A DNA stretch of 64,000 bases from Delphinapterus leucas (lineage: Eukaryota > Chordata > Mammalia > Artiodactyla > Monodontidae), in contig NW_022098004.1 of assembly GCF_002288925.2 (NCBI RefSeq), positions 12,004,177 to 12,068,176 of the forward strand, read 5' to 3'. The notes below the pieces were generated by a model that was not told the origin of the DNA, ran no database searches, and saw nothing but the letters and a program-made list of their open reading frames with translations. Both the position numbers and the translations under genes were made by a program. Below are positions 37,356 to 46,672 of the stretch, piece after piece. Every line of letters begins with the position of its first letter. Positions within the stretch are counted from its first letter, which is position 1.

Positions 37356-38105
37356 CTGATTTTGGTACCAAGGAGTGGGGTACTGCTGTAACAAATACCT
37401 AAAAATGTGGAAGTGGCTTCGGAGTTGGTAATGGACAAAGGATAGAAGAATTTTGAGGCACATGATAGATAAAACCTAAATTGCTTTAAACAAACTACTG
37501 ACAGAAATATAAGCATTAAGGACAATGCTGCTGTGAGCGCAGAAAGAAGGGAGAAGCACAAAAGAGGAAACCTGTATCATCTTGGAGAATAAGTATATTG
37601 TCACAAACAGAATACTGGTAGAATGTGAACATTAAAGGTGCTGCTCAAGGGTCTCAAAAGGAAATGAGAAACATCCTAGTGGAAAATGGAAGAAAGGCAA
37701 TCCTTGTTATACAGCGGCAGAGAAATTCACTGAATTGTGACCTACAGTTCTGTGGGAGACAAGAACTTATAAGCGATGAATTCAGATATTAGCTGAGGAG
37801 ATTCCCAAGCATAGCCTTGAGATACAGTCTGGCTTCTCCTTGCTGCTTGTACTAAAATGCTAGAGGAAAGAGACATATTGAGGAAAGAATCACTAAGCCA
37901 AAAGGAACAGGACTTGTTGATCTGGGAAATTCCCAGACTGCCCAGATTGCAAAAGGTGTTAAAATTAGGAGACTCACTGTTACAAAAGCGTACTCTGGAG
38001 AGAAGTCCAGCAGTCTGGCTGGAGAACCTTTCGTTAGTGGGGAAGGGATTAAGCATGAGTGAAGGGGAGCACAGTTGGGGGACTGGACAATCTGGGTGAG
38101 AGATA
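37356..38105 (+). mobile_element. MaLR internal sequence, decayed
   Basis: It directly follows the LTR and starts with 'tttggtaccaaggagtgggg', the usual beginning of MaLR internal regions. It then follows their order ('gtggaagtggcttcggagtt', 'aagcgatgaattcagatat', 'aaaatgctagaggaaagaga'). No functional frame exists. The 209-codon opening on the minus strand at 37742-38371 is antisense to this relic and the adjoining repeat and is probably chance. Confidence 0.8.
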
Positions 38106-38189
38106 ATGGTGCATTGATCTGCGAAGTACATGTGGCGGTCCAGCACTACAAGTGATGAAAAGTGGTTGGATTCTAAATGTATGCTGAAG

Positions 38190-38456
38190 ACAGAAACGAT
38201 GATATTTTCTGACTGACTGTATACACTTTGTGAGAGACAGGGTTGAGGATTATTCCAAAGCATTGGGTCTCGGTAACTGAAAGGATAAAGTTGACATTTC
38301 CTGAGATGTAGAAAAATACCAGGAGCCCAGTTTTTAGCATAATAGGTTGATATTTCCATTGGGAAAAGCAAGTGGAGATTCTGGGAAGGTAATTGAATAT
38401 AGGACTCCAGAGATCAGCACCTAGGTCCAGACTACAGCTCTAAGTTTGGGGTCATC
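38190..38456 (+). repeat. Old dispersed mammalian repeat, copy 2, left part
   Basis: It has 'agacagggttgaggattatt', 'aaggataaagttgacatttc' and 'gtccagactacagctct', then the insertion site 'tttggggtcatc' (38445-38456). The right part resumes at 41781. It belongs to the same family as 14991-15480. Confidence 0.7.
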
Positions 38457-38636
38457 TAAAATATACAAACAACTCATACAACTCAACAACAAAAAAACAA
38501 ATAACCCATTGAAAAATGGGCAGAAGACCTTAATAGACATTTCTCCAAAGAAAACATACAAATGGCAAGTAGGCACGTGAAAAAATGTTCAGCATCACTA
38601 ATTATTAGAGAAATGCAAATCAAAACTACAAAGAGG

Positions 38637-38838
38637 GGCTTCGCTGGTGGCGCAGTGGTTGAGAGTCCGACTGCCAATGCAGGGGACACGGGTTCGTGCC
38701 CCAGTCCGGGAAGATCCCACATGCTGCGGAGTGGCTAGGCCCGTGAGCCATGGCCACTGAGCCTGAGCGTCCGGAGCCTGTGCTCCGCAACAGGAGAGGC
38801 CACAACAGTGAGAGGCCCACGTACCACACACACAAAAA
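38637..38838 (+). mobile_element. CHR-type SINE, short form
   Basis: A complete head to tail copy that ends in a CA/A-rich stretch. It abuts a second SINE whose own head is missing. The left flank aaaactacaaagagg (38622-38636) is repeated after the second SINE. Confidence 0.93.
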
Positions 38839-39154
38839 AAGAATACGCCTGCCAATGCAGGGGACATGGGTTCGAGCCCTGGTCCGGGAAGATCCCACAT
38901 GCTGTGGAGCAATTAAGCCCGTGTGCCACAACTACGGAGCCTGCGCTCTAGAGCCCATGAGCCACAACTACTGAGGCCACGTGCCACAACTACTGAAGCC
39001 CACGTGCCTAAGCCCGTGCTCTGCAACAAGAGAAGTCACCGCAATGAGAAGCCGGCACTCCACAATGAAGAGCAGCCCCTGCTCGCCTCAACTAGAGAAA
39101 GCCCGCATGAAGCAACAAAGACCCAATGCGGCCAAAATTAATTAATTAATTTTT
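38839..39154 (+). mobile_element. CHR-type SINE, long form without its head
   Basis: It starts at 'aagaatacgcctgcc', the same internal position at which other SINEs here carry insertions, then runs through the full long body to a TTAA-rich tail. The first 40 or so bases are absent, probably lost by recombination with the SINE to the left. The right flank is aaaactacaatgagg (39155-39169). Confidence 0.92.
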
Positions 39155-39169
39155 AAAACTACAATGAGG

Positions 39170-39361
39170 GGCTTCCCTGGTGGCACAGTGGTTGAGAGTC
39201 TGCCTGCCGATGCAGGGGACACAGGTTCGTGCCCCAGTCCGGGAAGATCCCACATGCCGCAGAGCGGCTGGGCCCGTGAGCCATGGCCACTGAGCCTGCA
39301 CGTCCGGAGCCCGTGCTCTGCGACGGGAGAGGCCACGACAGTGAGAGGCCCGCATACCCCA

Positions 39362-39390
<29 letters not shown>
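39170..39390 (+). mobile_element. CHR-type SINE, short form
   Basis: A full short-form copy with a (CAAA)n-like tail. Its flanks aaaactacaatgagg (39155-39169) and aaaactacagtgagg (39391-39405) are copies of the same L1 target used by the SINE pair to the left. Confidence 0.94.
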
Positions 39391-39394
<4 letters not shown>

Positions 39395-40435
39395 CTACAG
39401 TGAGGTACCACCTCACACCAGTCAGAAGGGCCATCATTAAAAAGTCTACAATTAACAAATGCTGGAGAGGATGTGGAGAAAATGGAACCCTCCTACACTG
39501 TTAGTGGGAATGTAAATTGGTACAGCCGCTATGGAAAACAGTAAGGAGATTCCTCAGAAAACTAAAAATAAAATTACCATATGATCCAGCAATCCCACTC
39601 TTGGGAATATACCCAGACAAAACTATAATTCAAAAAGATACATGCACCCCTATGTTCATAGCAGCACTGTTCACAATAGCCAAAACATGGAAACAACCTA
39701 AATGTCCATCGACAGAGGAATGGATAAAGAAGACGTGGTACATATATACAATGGAATACTACTCAACCATAAAAAAGAATGAAATAATGCCATTTGCAGC
39801 AACATGGATGCAAATAGAGATTATCATACTAAGTGAAGTAAGTCAGAAAGAGAAAGACAAATACCGTATGATATCACTTATATGTGGAATCTAAAATATG
39901 GCACAAATGAACCAATCTACAAAACAGAAACAGACTCATAGACATAGGGAACAGACTTGTGGTTGCCAAGGGGCAGGGAGAAAGGGAGAGGGATGGACTG
40001 GGAGTTTGGGGTTGGTAGATGCAAACTATTACATACAAAATGGATAAACAACAAGGTCCTAATGTATAGCACAGGGAACGATATTGAATATCCTGTGATA
40101 AACCATAATGGAAAAGAATATTAAAAAAGAATGTAGGGCTTCCCTGGTGGTGCAGTTGTTAAGAATCCGCCTGTCAATGCAGGGGAAACAGGTTCGGGCC
40201 CTGGTCCAGGAAGATGATCCCATGTGCTGTGGAGCAAATAAGCCCATGCGCCACAACTACTGAGCCTGTGCTCTAGAGCCTGCAAGCCACAACAACTGAA
40301 GCCCACATGCCACAACTACTGAAGCCCGTGTGCCTAGAGCCCATGCTCCACAACAAGAGAAGTTACTGCAATTAGAAGCCTGCGCACCGCAACGAAGACT
40401 AGCCCCCGCTCGCCGCAGCTAGAGAAAGCCTGCCT

Positions 40436-41618
40436 CAGAAATGGAAATAAAAACAAAAAGAAACAAATGGGGCCTAATGAAACTTAAAAGCTTTTGCACA
40501 GCAAAGGAAACCATAAACAAGACAGAAAGGCAACCCTCAGAATGGGAGAAAATATTTGCAAATGAAGCAACTGACAAAGGATTAATCTCCAAAATATACA
40601 AGCAGCTCATGCAGCTCAATGTCAAAAAAACAAACAACCCAATCCAAAAATGGGCAGAAGACCTAAATAGACGTTTCTCCAAAGAAGATATACAGATTGC
40701 CAACAAACACATGAAAGGACGCTCAACTTCACTAATCATTAGAGAAATGCAAATCAAAACTACAAGGAGGTATCACCTCACGCCAGTCAGAACGTCCATC
40801 ATCAAAAAATCTACAAACAATAAATACTGGAGAAGGTGTGGAGAAAAGGAAACCCTCTTGCACTGTTGGTGGGAATGTAAATTGATACAGCCACTATGGA
40901 GAACAGTATGGAGGTTCCTCAAAAAACTAAAAATAGAACTACCATACTACCCAGCCATCCCACTACTGGGCATATACCCTGAGAAAACCATAATTCAAAA
41001 AGAGTCATGTACCACAATGTTCATTGCAGCACTATGTACAATAGCCAGGATATGGAAGCAACCTAAGCGTCCATCGACAGATGAATGGATAAAGAAGATG
41101 TGGCACATATATACAATGGAATATTACTCAGCCATAAAAAGAAATGAAATTGAGTTATTTGTAGTGAGGTGGATTGACCTAGAGACTATCACACAGAGTG
41201 AAGTAAGTCAGAAAGAGGACAACGAATACCGTATGCTAACACATATATATGGAATATTAAAAAAAAATGGTTCTGAAGAACCTAGGGGCAGGACAGGAAT
41301 AAAGAAGCAGATCTAGAGAATGGACACAGGGAGAGGGAAGGGTAAGCTGGGACGAAGTGAGAGAGTGGCATGGACATATATATACTACCAAATGTAAAAT
41401 AGATAGCTAGTGGGAAGCAGTCGCATAGCACAGGGAGATCAGCTCGGTGCTTTGTAACCACCTAGAGGGGTGGGAGGCAGGGTGGGAGGGAGGGAGACGC
41501 AAGAGGGAGGAGATATGGGGATATATGTATATGTATAGCTGATGCACTTTGTTATAAAGCAGAAAGTAACACACCATTGTAAAGCAATTATACTCCAATA
41601 AAGATCTTTTAAAAAAAA
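40436..41618 (+). mobile_element. 5'-truncated young L1 inside a SINE
   Basis: The last part of ORF2 plus a 3'UTR of the same subfamily as 33237-34513 ('gaagaacctaggggcaggac', 'gctgatgcactttgttataa', 'aataaagatcttttaaaaaa'). It breaks into ORF2 at about the same place as the 33-kb copy's coding start. No target-site duplication is seen. Confidence 0.93.
40441..41316 (+). pseudogene. L1 ORF2 C-terminal remnant, single open frame
   Basis: A 291-codon open frame matches the C-terminal quarter of ORF2p, including the cysteine-rich motif ([23 protein letters not shown] with Y for the first C, at about 40825-40883). A base loss at the usual stop (near 41253) makes the frame run on for about 22 more codons. 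It has no endonuclease, no RT and no promoter, so it is not a working gene. Its open state shows how young the insertion is. Confidence 0.9.
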
Positions 41619-41780
41619 GACCCAACTCAGCCAAAAATAAAAATAAATGAATAAAAATTTCTTAAAAAAGAATGCCTGTATGTGTATAACGGAGTCACTT
41701 TGCTGTAGAGCAGAGATTGGCGCAACATTGTAAATCAACTACACTTCAACAAAAAAAAATTTTTGATAAAATAAAATAAA

Positions 41781-42310
41781 TTTGGGGTCATCAATATACA
41801 GATAATATCTAAAGCCACGAAGCTGGAGGAAGTCATCAGGAAGGGACTGTAGATACAAAATAGAAGAGGTTTCAAGAGTGAGTCATGGGAGCCTCCAAAA
41901 TTATAAGGTCAAGAAGAGGAGAAGAGAGCAGCAGAAGAGACTGAGAAGGAGTGTGATAGGAGAAAAACCAGGAGAGTGTGGACTTCTGCTGAGTCAAGTG
42001 AAGAAAGCGCTTCAAAAAAGGAATGATCAAAAGTGTCAAGTACTGGGACTTCCCTGGTGGTCCAGTGGTTAAGACTGCGCTTCCACTGCAGGGGGCACGG
42101 GTTCGATCCGGGGCTGGGAAACTAAGATCCCACGTGCCACGTGGCCAAAAAAAAAAAAAAAGCGTCAAGTACTGCTAAGAAGGTAAGTAAGAGGATGAGA
42201 AGTGTCCATGGTACTTACCAGCCTGGAAGTCATTGGAGATGTTGACTACAGACGTTTTGTTATGATATTGACATGATGATTTCAGTGGGGGATAAGAGAG
42301 AGAATTTAAG
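41781..42310 (+). repeat. Old dispersed mammalian repeat, copy 2, right part
   Basis: It continues from 38456 after the insertion: 'aagccacgaagctggaggaa', 'aaaaccaggagagtgtggac', 'tcaagtgaagaaagcg', then after a SINE 'ggaagtcattggagatgttg'. It may extend to about 42440. Confidence 0.7.
42047..42159 (+). mobile_element. CHR-type SINE, about 115-bp form
   Basis: The short type with 'gggacttccctggtggtcca', B box 'gggttcgatcc' and 'actaagatcccacgtgcca', ending in an A run. A 15-bp duplication with one mismatch, aagtgtcaagtactg (42032-42046) and aagcgtcaagtactg (42160-42174), flanks it. Confidence 0.95.
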
Positions 42311-42745
42311 GACAGTATATATAGGAAATGAAACGAAATGAACTGCAAAGTCAATTAATTTTGCTTTTTAAAAAATCCACAAATTTGGCCAGAATAAGCT
42401 CATTACTAACTTAAAAGAGTTTTGCTGAGAGGTACCAGGTGGCTAGGGGTACGGAGGAAATGAGTAACCAACATGGATCCTTCAGTTAGAGAGTTGGCTA
42501 ATTAAAGAGGGAGGTAGTAAATGCATGGTAATTTCCAAGAGCTAAGGGGAAAAGCAAATGTGATTGTTTTAATCTGTTAAATCTGTTAAGTCTGTGAGGT
42601 AAAAACAGAGAGAGAAGAGACTGAATGGGGTTCTTGAAGAGTCGATGGCAATAAAAAAAGCAAAGGTGAAGGAACTGACTTTAGAAGTGAGTAATTTCTT
42701 CCTGAGAAATATTAGGGACAGATGAGAAGGGAACTGCACACCAGG
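42311..42745. other. No recognised gene
   Basis: Sequence between an old repeat and a MER20-like element. Nothing distinct was seen. Confidence 0.45.
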
Positions 42746-42749
42746 CTTT

Positions 42750-42953
42750 CTCAATCTCAGCACTATTGACACTTTGACCTGGATAATTCTTTGTTGTGGG
42801 ACGGCCTCTCTGTGCATTATTGGACACTTAGCAACCCTGATCTCTACCAACTAGATGCCAGCAGCACTCTTCACCTGTCATGACAGCCCCAAATTGTCTC
42901 CAGACATTGCCAATGTCCCCTCAGGGCGAAATCACCTTGGTTGAGAACCACTG
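42750..42953 (-). mobile_element. MER20-like hAT DNA transposon
   Basis: A nearly full-length short element: 'aggctttctcaatctcagca', 'ctattgacactttgacctgg', 'tctaccaactagatgccag', 'ttgtctccagacattgccaa' and 'ttggttgagaaccactg'. The terminal inverted repeats (TTCTCAA.. / ..TTGAGAAccactg) are recognisable. MER20 copies act as enhancers in some placental tissues. No such role can be inferred here. Confidence 0.88.
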
Positions 42954-43689
42954 ATATAGAGATAAATTGAAGGGCAGAGATTGCACTGTGGGCGTTCTGA
43001 GTACTATGAGAAATTGGAATGGTAACTGCATACAAGGTATTAGAATGAGCTGAGTGATTAAGAGAATTTCTGGGAAGAATTCTTAATAACAATAGATACT
43101 ATGGTGGCTTTGTTTTGTGTCAACTCGGCTCACTGGAACTGTGTCTGCCAGAATGCCCTTCCCTATATAGTTCTAGACTCATGTGGGCCACAAGAGACAT
43201 TTTACATGAGATTTGAAGGTGGAAGGAAACAGCCACTACATTCGTTTCATAGTCAGAAGGCTACTGTAAGGCACCAGGCACGACTGCAGCTCACACACAT
43301 TGTCACTAATCTGCTGGCTCACCTTGGAATGAAGCAACAACCAGGCCACCGCTCCTCCAGCCCCTCCCACTCCTGTACTAGGTGCCTCTTTAGCTCTGTG
43401 CTGAAGGGTGCCAGCTGCCCCAGCAAGTCATCCATCTCATCGAAGTGGGAGGCCTGGAAGCAGTGAGACACCCCTGTGGGTTCCATTTCATCTCTGAGGG
43501 CTCCAGGCCATCCCTCTAGTTTCCAGTTTGTGCTTACTCTCCCCTACTTCTTGTCCATCTTTCTTCCCAACTGCCAGTCCTGCTGACTTGAAGCTGCAGC
43601 ATGCCACACGGAAGCAGTAACTGTATATAAACTCTTCAACGCAATCTCTCAATTGTCTACGGTCAAATCCCTACAACAAATCCCACATT
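42954..43689. other. No recognised feature
   Basis: A GC-richer segment (43090-43580). A 121-codon frame at 43101-43466 has no known domain. It looks repeat-like in composition, but I cannot name a family. Confidence 0.4.
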
Positions 43690-43880
43690 CCATACCATTT
43701 ATTTACTACTGCCTGTATGTCAAGTATAACAACACCATAAACTACGTTGTAGTATCCTTATTTTATAGGTGAGGAAACAGGAGTCAGAAAGACTAACTCT
43801 ATCAAGGTCCCACATTTAGTAAGCCGTAGACATGGAGTCTGAACAGCATCCACCTTCCTTTAAAACCCTCTCTCTTTCCA
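43690..43880 (+). repeat. MIR relic
   Basis: 'ttattttataggtgaggaaa', then 'gtcccacatttagtaag' and 'acatggagtctgaac', matches the MIR core and 3' part. Confidence 0.68.
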
Positions 43881-45681
43881 TTCTCCCAGTCTACAGTGCT
43901 GGCAGTTAGCGATTTTAAGAAATAAGGAAGCGTAGAACTTTTTAAAATTAATGACCCTGGCCTATTGGTAAATGATTCTTCACTGTATTCTAATAATGGT
44001 GGGAAATAAATAAAAGCCCTTTTCAAGATAGCACTTAATGATGTTTTAGAGGTAGGAGGCACAAAAGTTAAAGATAAAATCTACTTGCTCTTCCCGGATA
44101 TGAAATAAGAAGAGTTTCAGTTTTCCATTTTCTATTACTGCATAATGCCTCTGAGACACTAACATTTGGCGGCAGCAGATGTCCTGAAAGTTTAGAAGGA
44201 ACCTTAATCAATCTATCAACACTCAGTTTAATCAAAACTAGCAGAGAGTGATCAGGGGGTTTATGACTATTACTTGTGCCACGGCCAATGTCCTGGCTTC
44301 TCCTTTCCTGTCTCTCACCTCCAAGGCAGAGCGTCTAGGCCTTCCCACACCAGCTGACACTGACAGTAACAACAGCAGCCATGTTCGCAGTACACATGGA
44401 CTGTGGCAACAGACCAAGATAGAATAAGTCTTGCTTTTCACTTGCTGGTGTTTTTAAAAGCAGCATCATAACCACAAAGGCATTGATGAAAATGTATTAG
44501 GTTCGCTGGGTGAACAATGTGTACATATCTCCGTGTCTACTATAGCATATAAAGTCCTGAGGTACCGGGATCAAATCTATGAATTACTTTCCAAAAAGGC
44601 TAGAATGATAGAATATCAACATCGGAAGGGATTTTTTTTTCTTCAAGTCACCTAATCCATTCCCCTTCCAAGTGGATGAATCCATTCTAAAACTAACCAA
44701 GTAGTCATCCATGCTCTTCTTTCACTCTCCAAATACCATGCCATTAACCAATTCAAAAGGGAGCCCATGTTATCCTCTGATAGTTAAAAGCTAGACTATG
44801 CCTGCCTGTGATTATGACCCAAGGGTGTTGGAAGAGTCATTTTGCATCATCCAGAGAATGTCTCCTCCACCTATCATGTGCCATATTTATTAGTTAATGC
44901 ATGTTCTATTGTTATAATAATGGCAATAATAATGAGATTGATATTAAAGCAGCTACTTTCTAAATCATTTTGTTCCATTAGTAAAATCTTTGTTAGATCG
45001 ATTATTGGAAGCACAAATTATTATTGCTTTTGCCACAATTTTTTTTCATTTTATACCATAGTAGCACTATGATTATACTAGCTCAAAAGGTAATAATTAT
45101 TTTAGTAGTCATTTTGAAAAGCCTCTTTTTCATGATTTCCACAGAAAATTATTCACTTGAACAAAGTTTTATTTTTAAAGTTATATTAAATGTAGGCTAT
45201 GTGGGAGTTTATCTTATAAAAATAAGCTTTGTATTGAAGCTCACTTTAAGATCACAGTTTTATTATCTGAGAAAAGGATAAAATTTTGAAATAGAATATC
45301 TTCATCAAAACTTGGGAAAAATTTCTACAGAAATTGTCAATTAACTCTTGCATATTGTCTGCAGGTTTCTATCAGCACAAGATGGATCTTGATACATGTT
45401 ATACCCGTTTTAAGAGCTGGAGAAATGAAGTCACAAGTAGTTCTTACTGTTTATGAGATCTCACAGCCATCTGCCAGAAATAGAAGGAAGGGCTTGCAGT
45501 GACCATTCTTCTGCTTTGTAACTAGAGCGTAGTCTCTCCAGGAACACCTTATATTTCGCCTCATCAGAGTCTATCTCCACTAAGAGAAAACAGATGGCAC
45601 AGATATTGACCATATGAACGACCTCAAGAAAAGAAATTACAGACACTGCCGACATGCGTTAAAGAGTTTATCAGGATTAAA
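43881..45681. other. No recognised feature
   Basis: Ordinary AT-rich DNA. No repeat family or open frame to report. Confidence 0.5.
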
Positions 45682-45694
45682 AACTGATTCATCA

Positions 45695-45798
45695 GGGAGT
45701 TCCCCGGTGGTCCATGGTTAGAACTCCACACTCTTATTGCCGAGGGCCCTAGTCAGGCAACTAAGATCCCACAAGACGCACGGTGCAGCCAAAAAAAC
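45695..45798 (+). mobile_element. CHR-type SINE, about 115-bp form, diverged
   Basis: 'gggagttccccggtggtcca', a weak B box and 'caactaagatcccacaaga' with a short A tail. The flanks aactgattca lie at 45682-45691 and 45799-45808. Confidence 0.88.
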
Positions 45799-46253
45799 AA
45801 CTGATTCAAGTTTCATTTCTCAGTAACTGGATTAGTATCTGTCCTCTAAATAAATCTGCTTCTAGGGTGACTGTGTTCTGATCAGTTATAGGTAAAATAT
45901 GTTCAATAAAAAAATTGAGGTGTGATTGTTTCTTTCAGATAAAAGAGTAGAAAAGTCCTAGAGGCAAAAGGCTAGATGTAATAGGACGCTAAGTTTGATA
46001 ATTCAACTTTATATGGCAGTACTCTATGGGAAAAAATACAATTTAGTAGGATTCAATAAATAGTTTTCTTAAATTAAATTATTTGTTAGAATTAAGCTGT
46101 GTTCTGGGTTTTTAAATCAAAATGAATATGCTGTAGTAATTGGGGATATGAGAAAAATACATTAACACTACTTGGAACATAGTTAACGTGTCTGAATTTG
46201 TGCCAATACCTGTTTGTAAGAGAGAACAATTTCTAGTAGATGAAAGTTGCCAA

Positions 46254-46672
46254 TTATGTTTTAATAGGTTCATATACAATGATAGTAGAATTGTAATACT
46301 GATTTTCTTCTGAATACTCCAATTTGCACTGTTTTCCTCCAATAATTTCTGCTTCAATGACTGTATATTGATCTCCACTATGTATTATTTTTCCTGAAAT
46401 TAAATACTCTGTTTCTAAGTTGCAGGGGAGGGGCAGTACACACACGGAGACTGATCCAAATTCTGGTGAAACCACCTGATCTGTCATCAGTTTGCCACTT
46501 CATTTTCAAACTAATTCCCGTGACTTTTTTGCCTTGAATGTTCAAGAATTGGCTATCCAATGTATTTGTATTTATTCACCTTGCCTTCCTTCATATTTGA
46601 TCTTTGTTTCTTGCTTTGAGTCATTTCACGACTAATTAATTCCTCTACCTTCTATGTGAGACAAAGAAAGAC
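46254..46672 (-). pseudogene. Unidentified protein-coding-like fragment, broken
   Basis: Three minus-strand frames look protein-like rather than repeat-derived. A: from an AG acceptor-like site near 46652 ('tttgtctcacatag'), 'KVEELISREMTQSKKQRSN' and on to a donor-like 'aaggtgaat'. B: 46378-46560, 'FLNIQGKKVTGISLKMKWQT' and on. C: 46254-46487, ending 'NQYYNSTIIVYEPIKT' and a stop. Frames B and C overlap, so a frameshift near 46480-46490 would join them. I do not recognise the protein. It could be a decayed exon or processed pseudogene, or it could be chance. Confidence 0.25.

Larger units (their letters stand above)
40134..41661 (+). mobile_element. CHR-type SINE, long form, split by a young L1
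   Basis: The left part (40134-40435) covers the head to the 'agctagagaaagcctgc' segment. The right part (about 41619-41661) is 'gacccaactcagccaaaaat' and the A-rich tail. The duplication ttaaaaaagaatg is at 40121-40133 and 41662-41674. The normal SINE segment between these parts, about 13 bases ('gcagcaacgaa'), is missing at the L1 junction. Confidence 0.93.
38457..41780 (+). mobile_element. Old L1 3' end, host of a nested insertion stack
   Basis: The L1 pieces are 38457-38636, 39391-40133 and 41662-41780. They give the ORF2 C-terminus followed by an old-type 3'UTR ('agacttgtggttgccaag', 'atgtatagcacagggaacg', 'caacattgtaaatcaactac') and an A-rich end. A perfect 12-bp duplication, tttggggtcatc, lies at 38445-38456 and 41781-41792. 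Everything in between (three SINEs, then a SINE containing another L1) was inserted later. No frame is intact across the breaks. The piece at 39517-39894 reads as the ORF2 C-terminus. Confidence 0.93.

Noticed and set aside
37742..38371. 209-codon opening on the minus strand.
   Set aside because: It is antisense to MaLR internal sequence and an old dispersed repeat and has no known domain, so it is taken as chance.
42750..42953. A regulatory element because MER20 copies can be enhancers.
   Set aside because: Only the transposon is visible. No binding-site evidence supports function for this copy.
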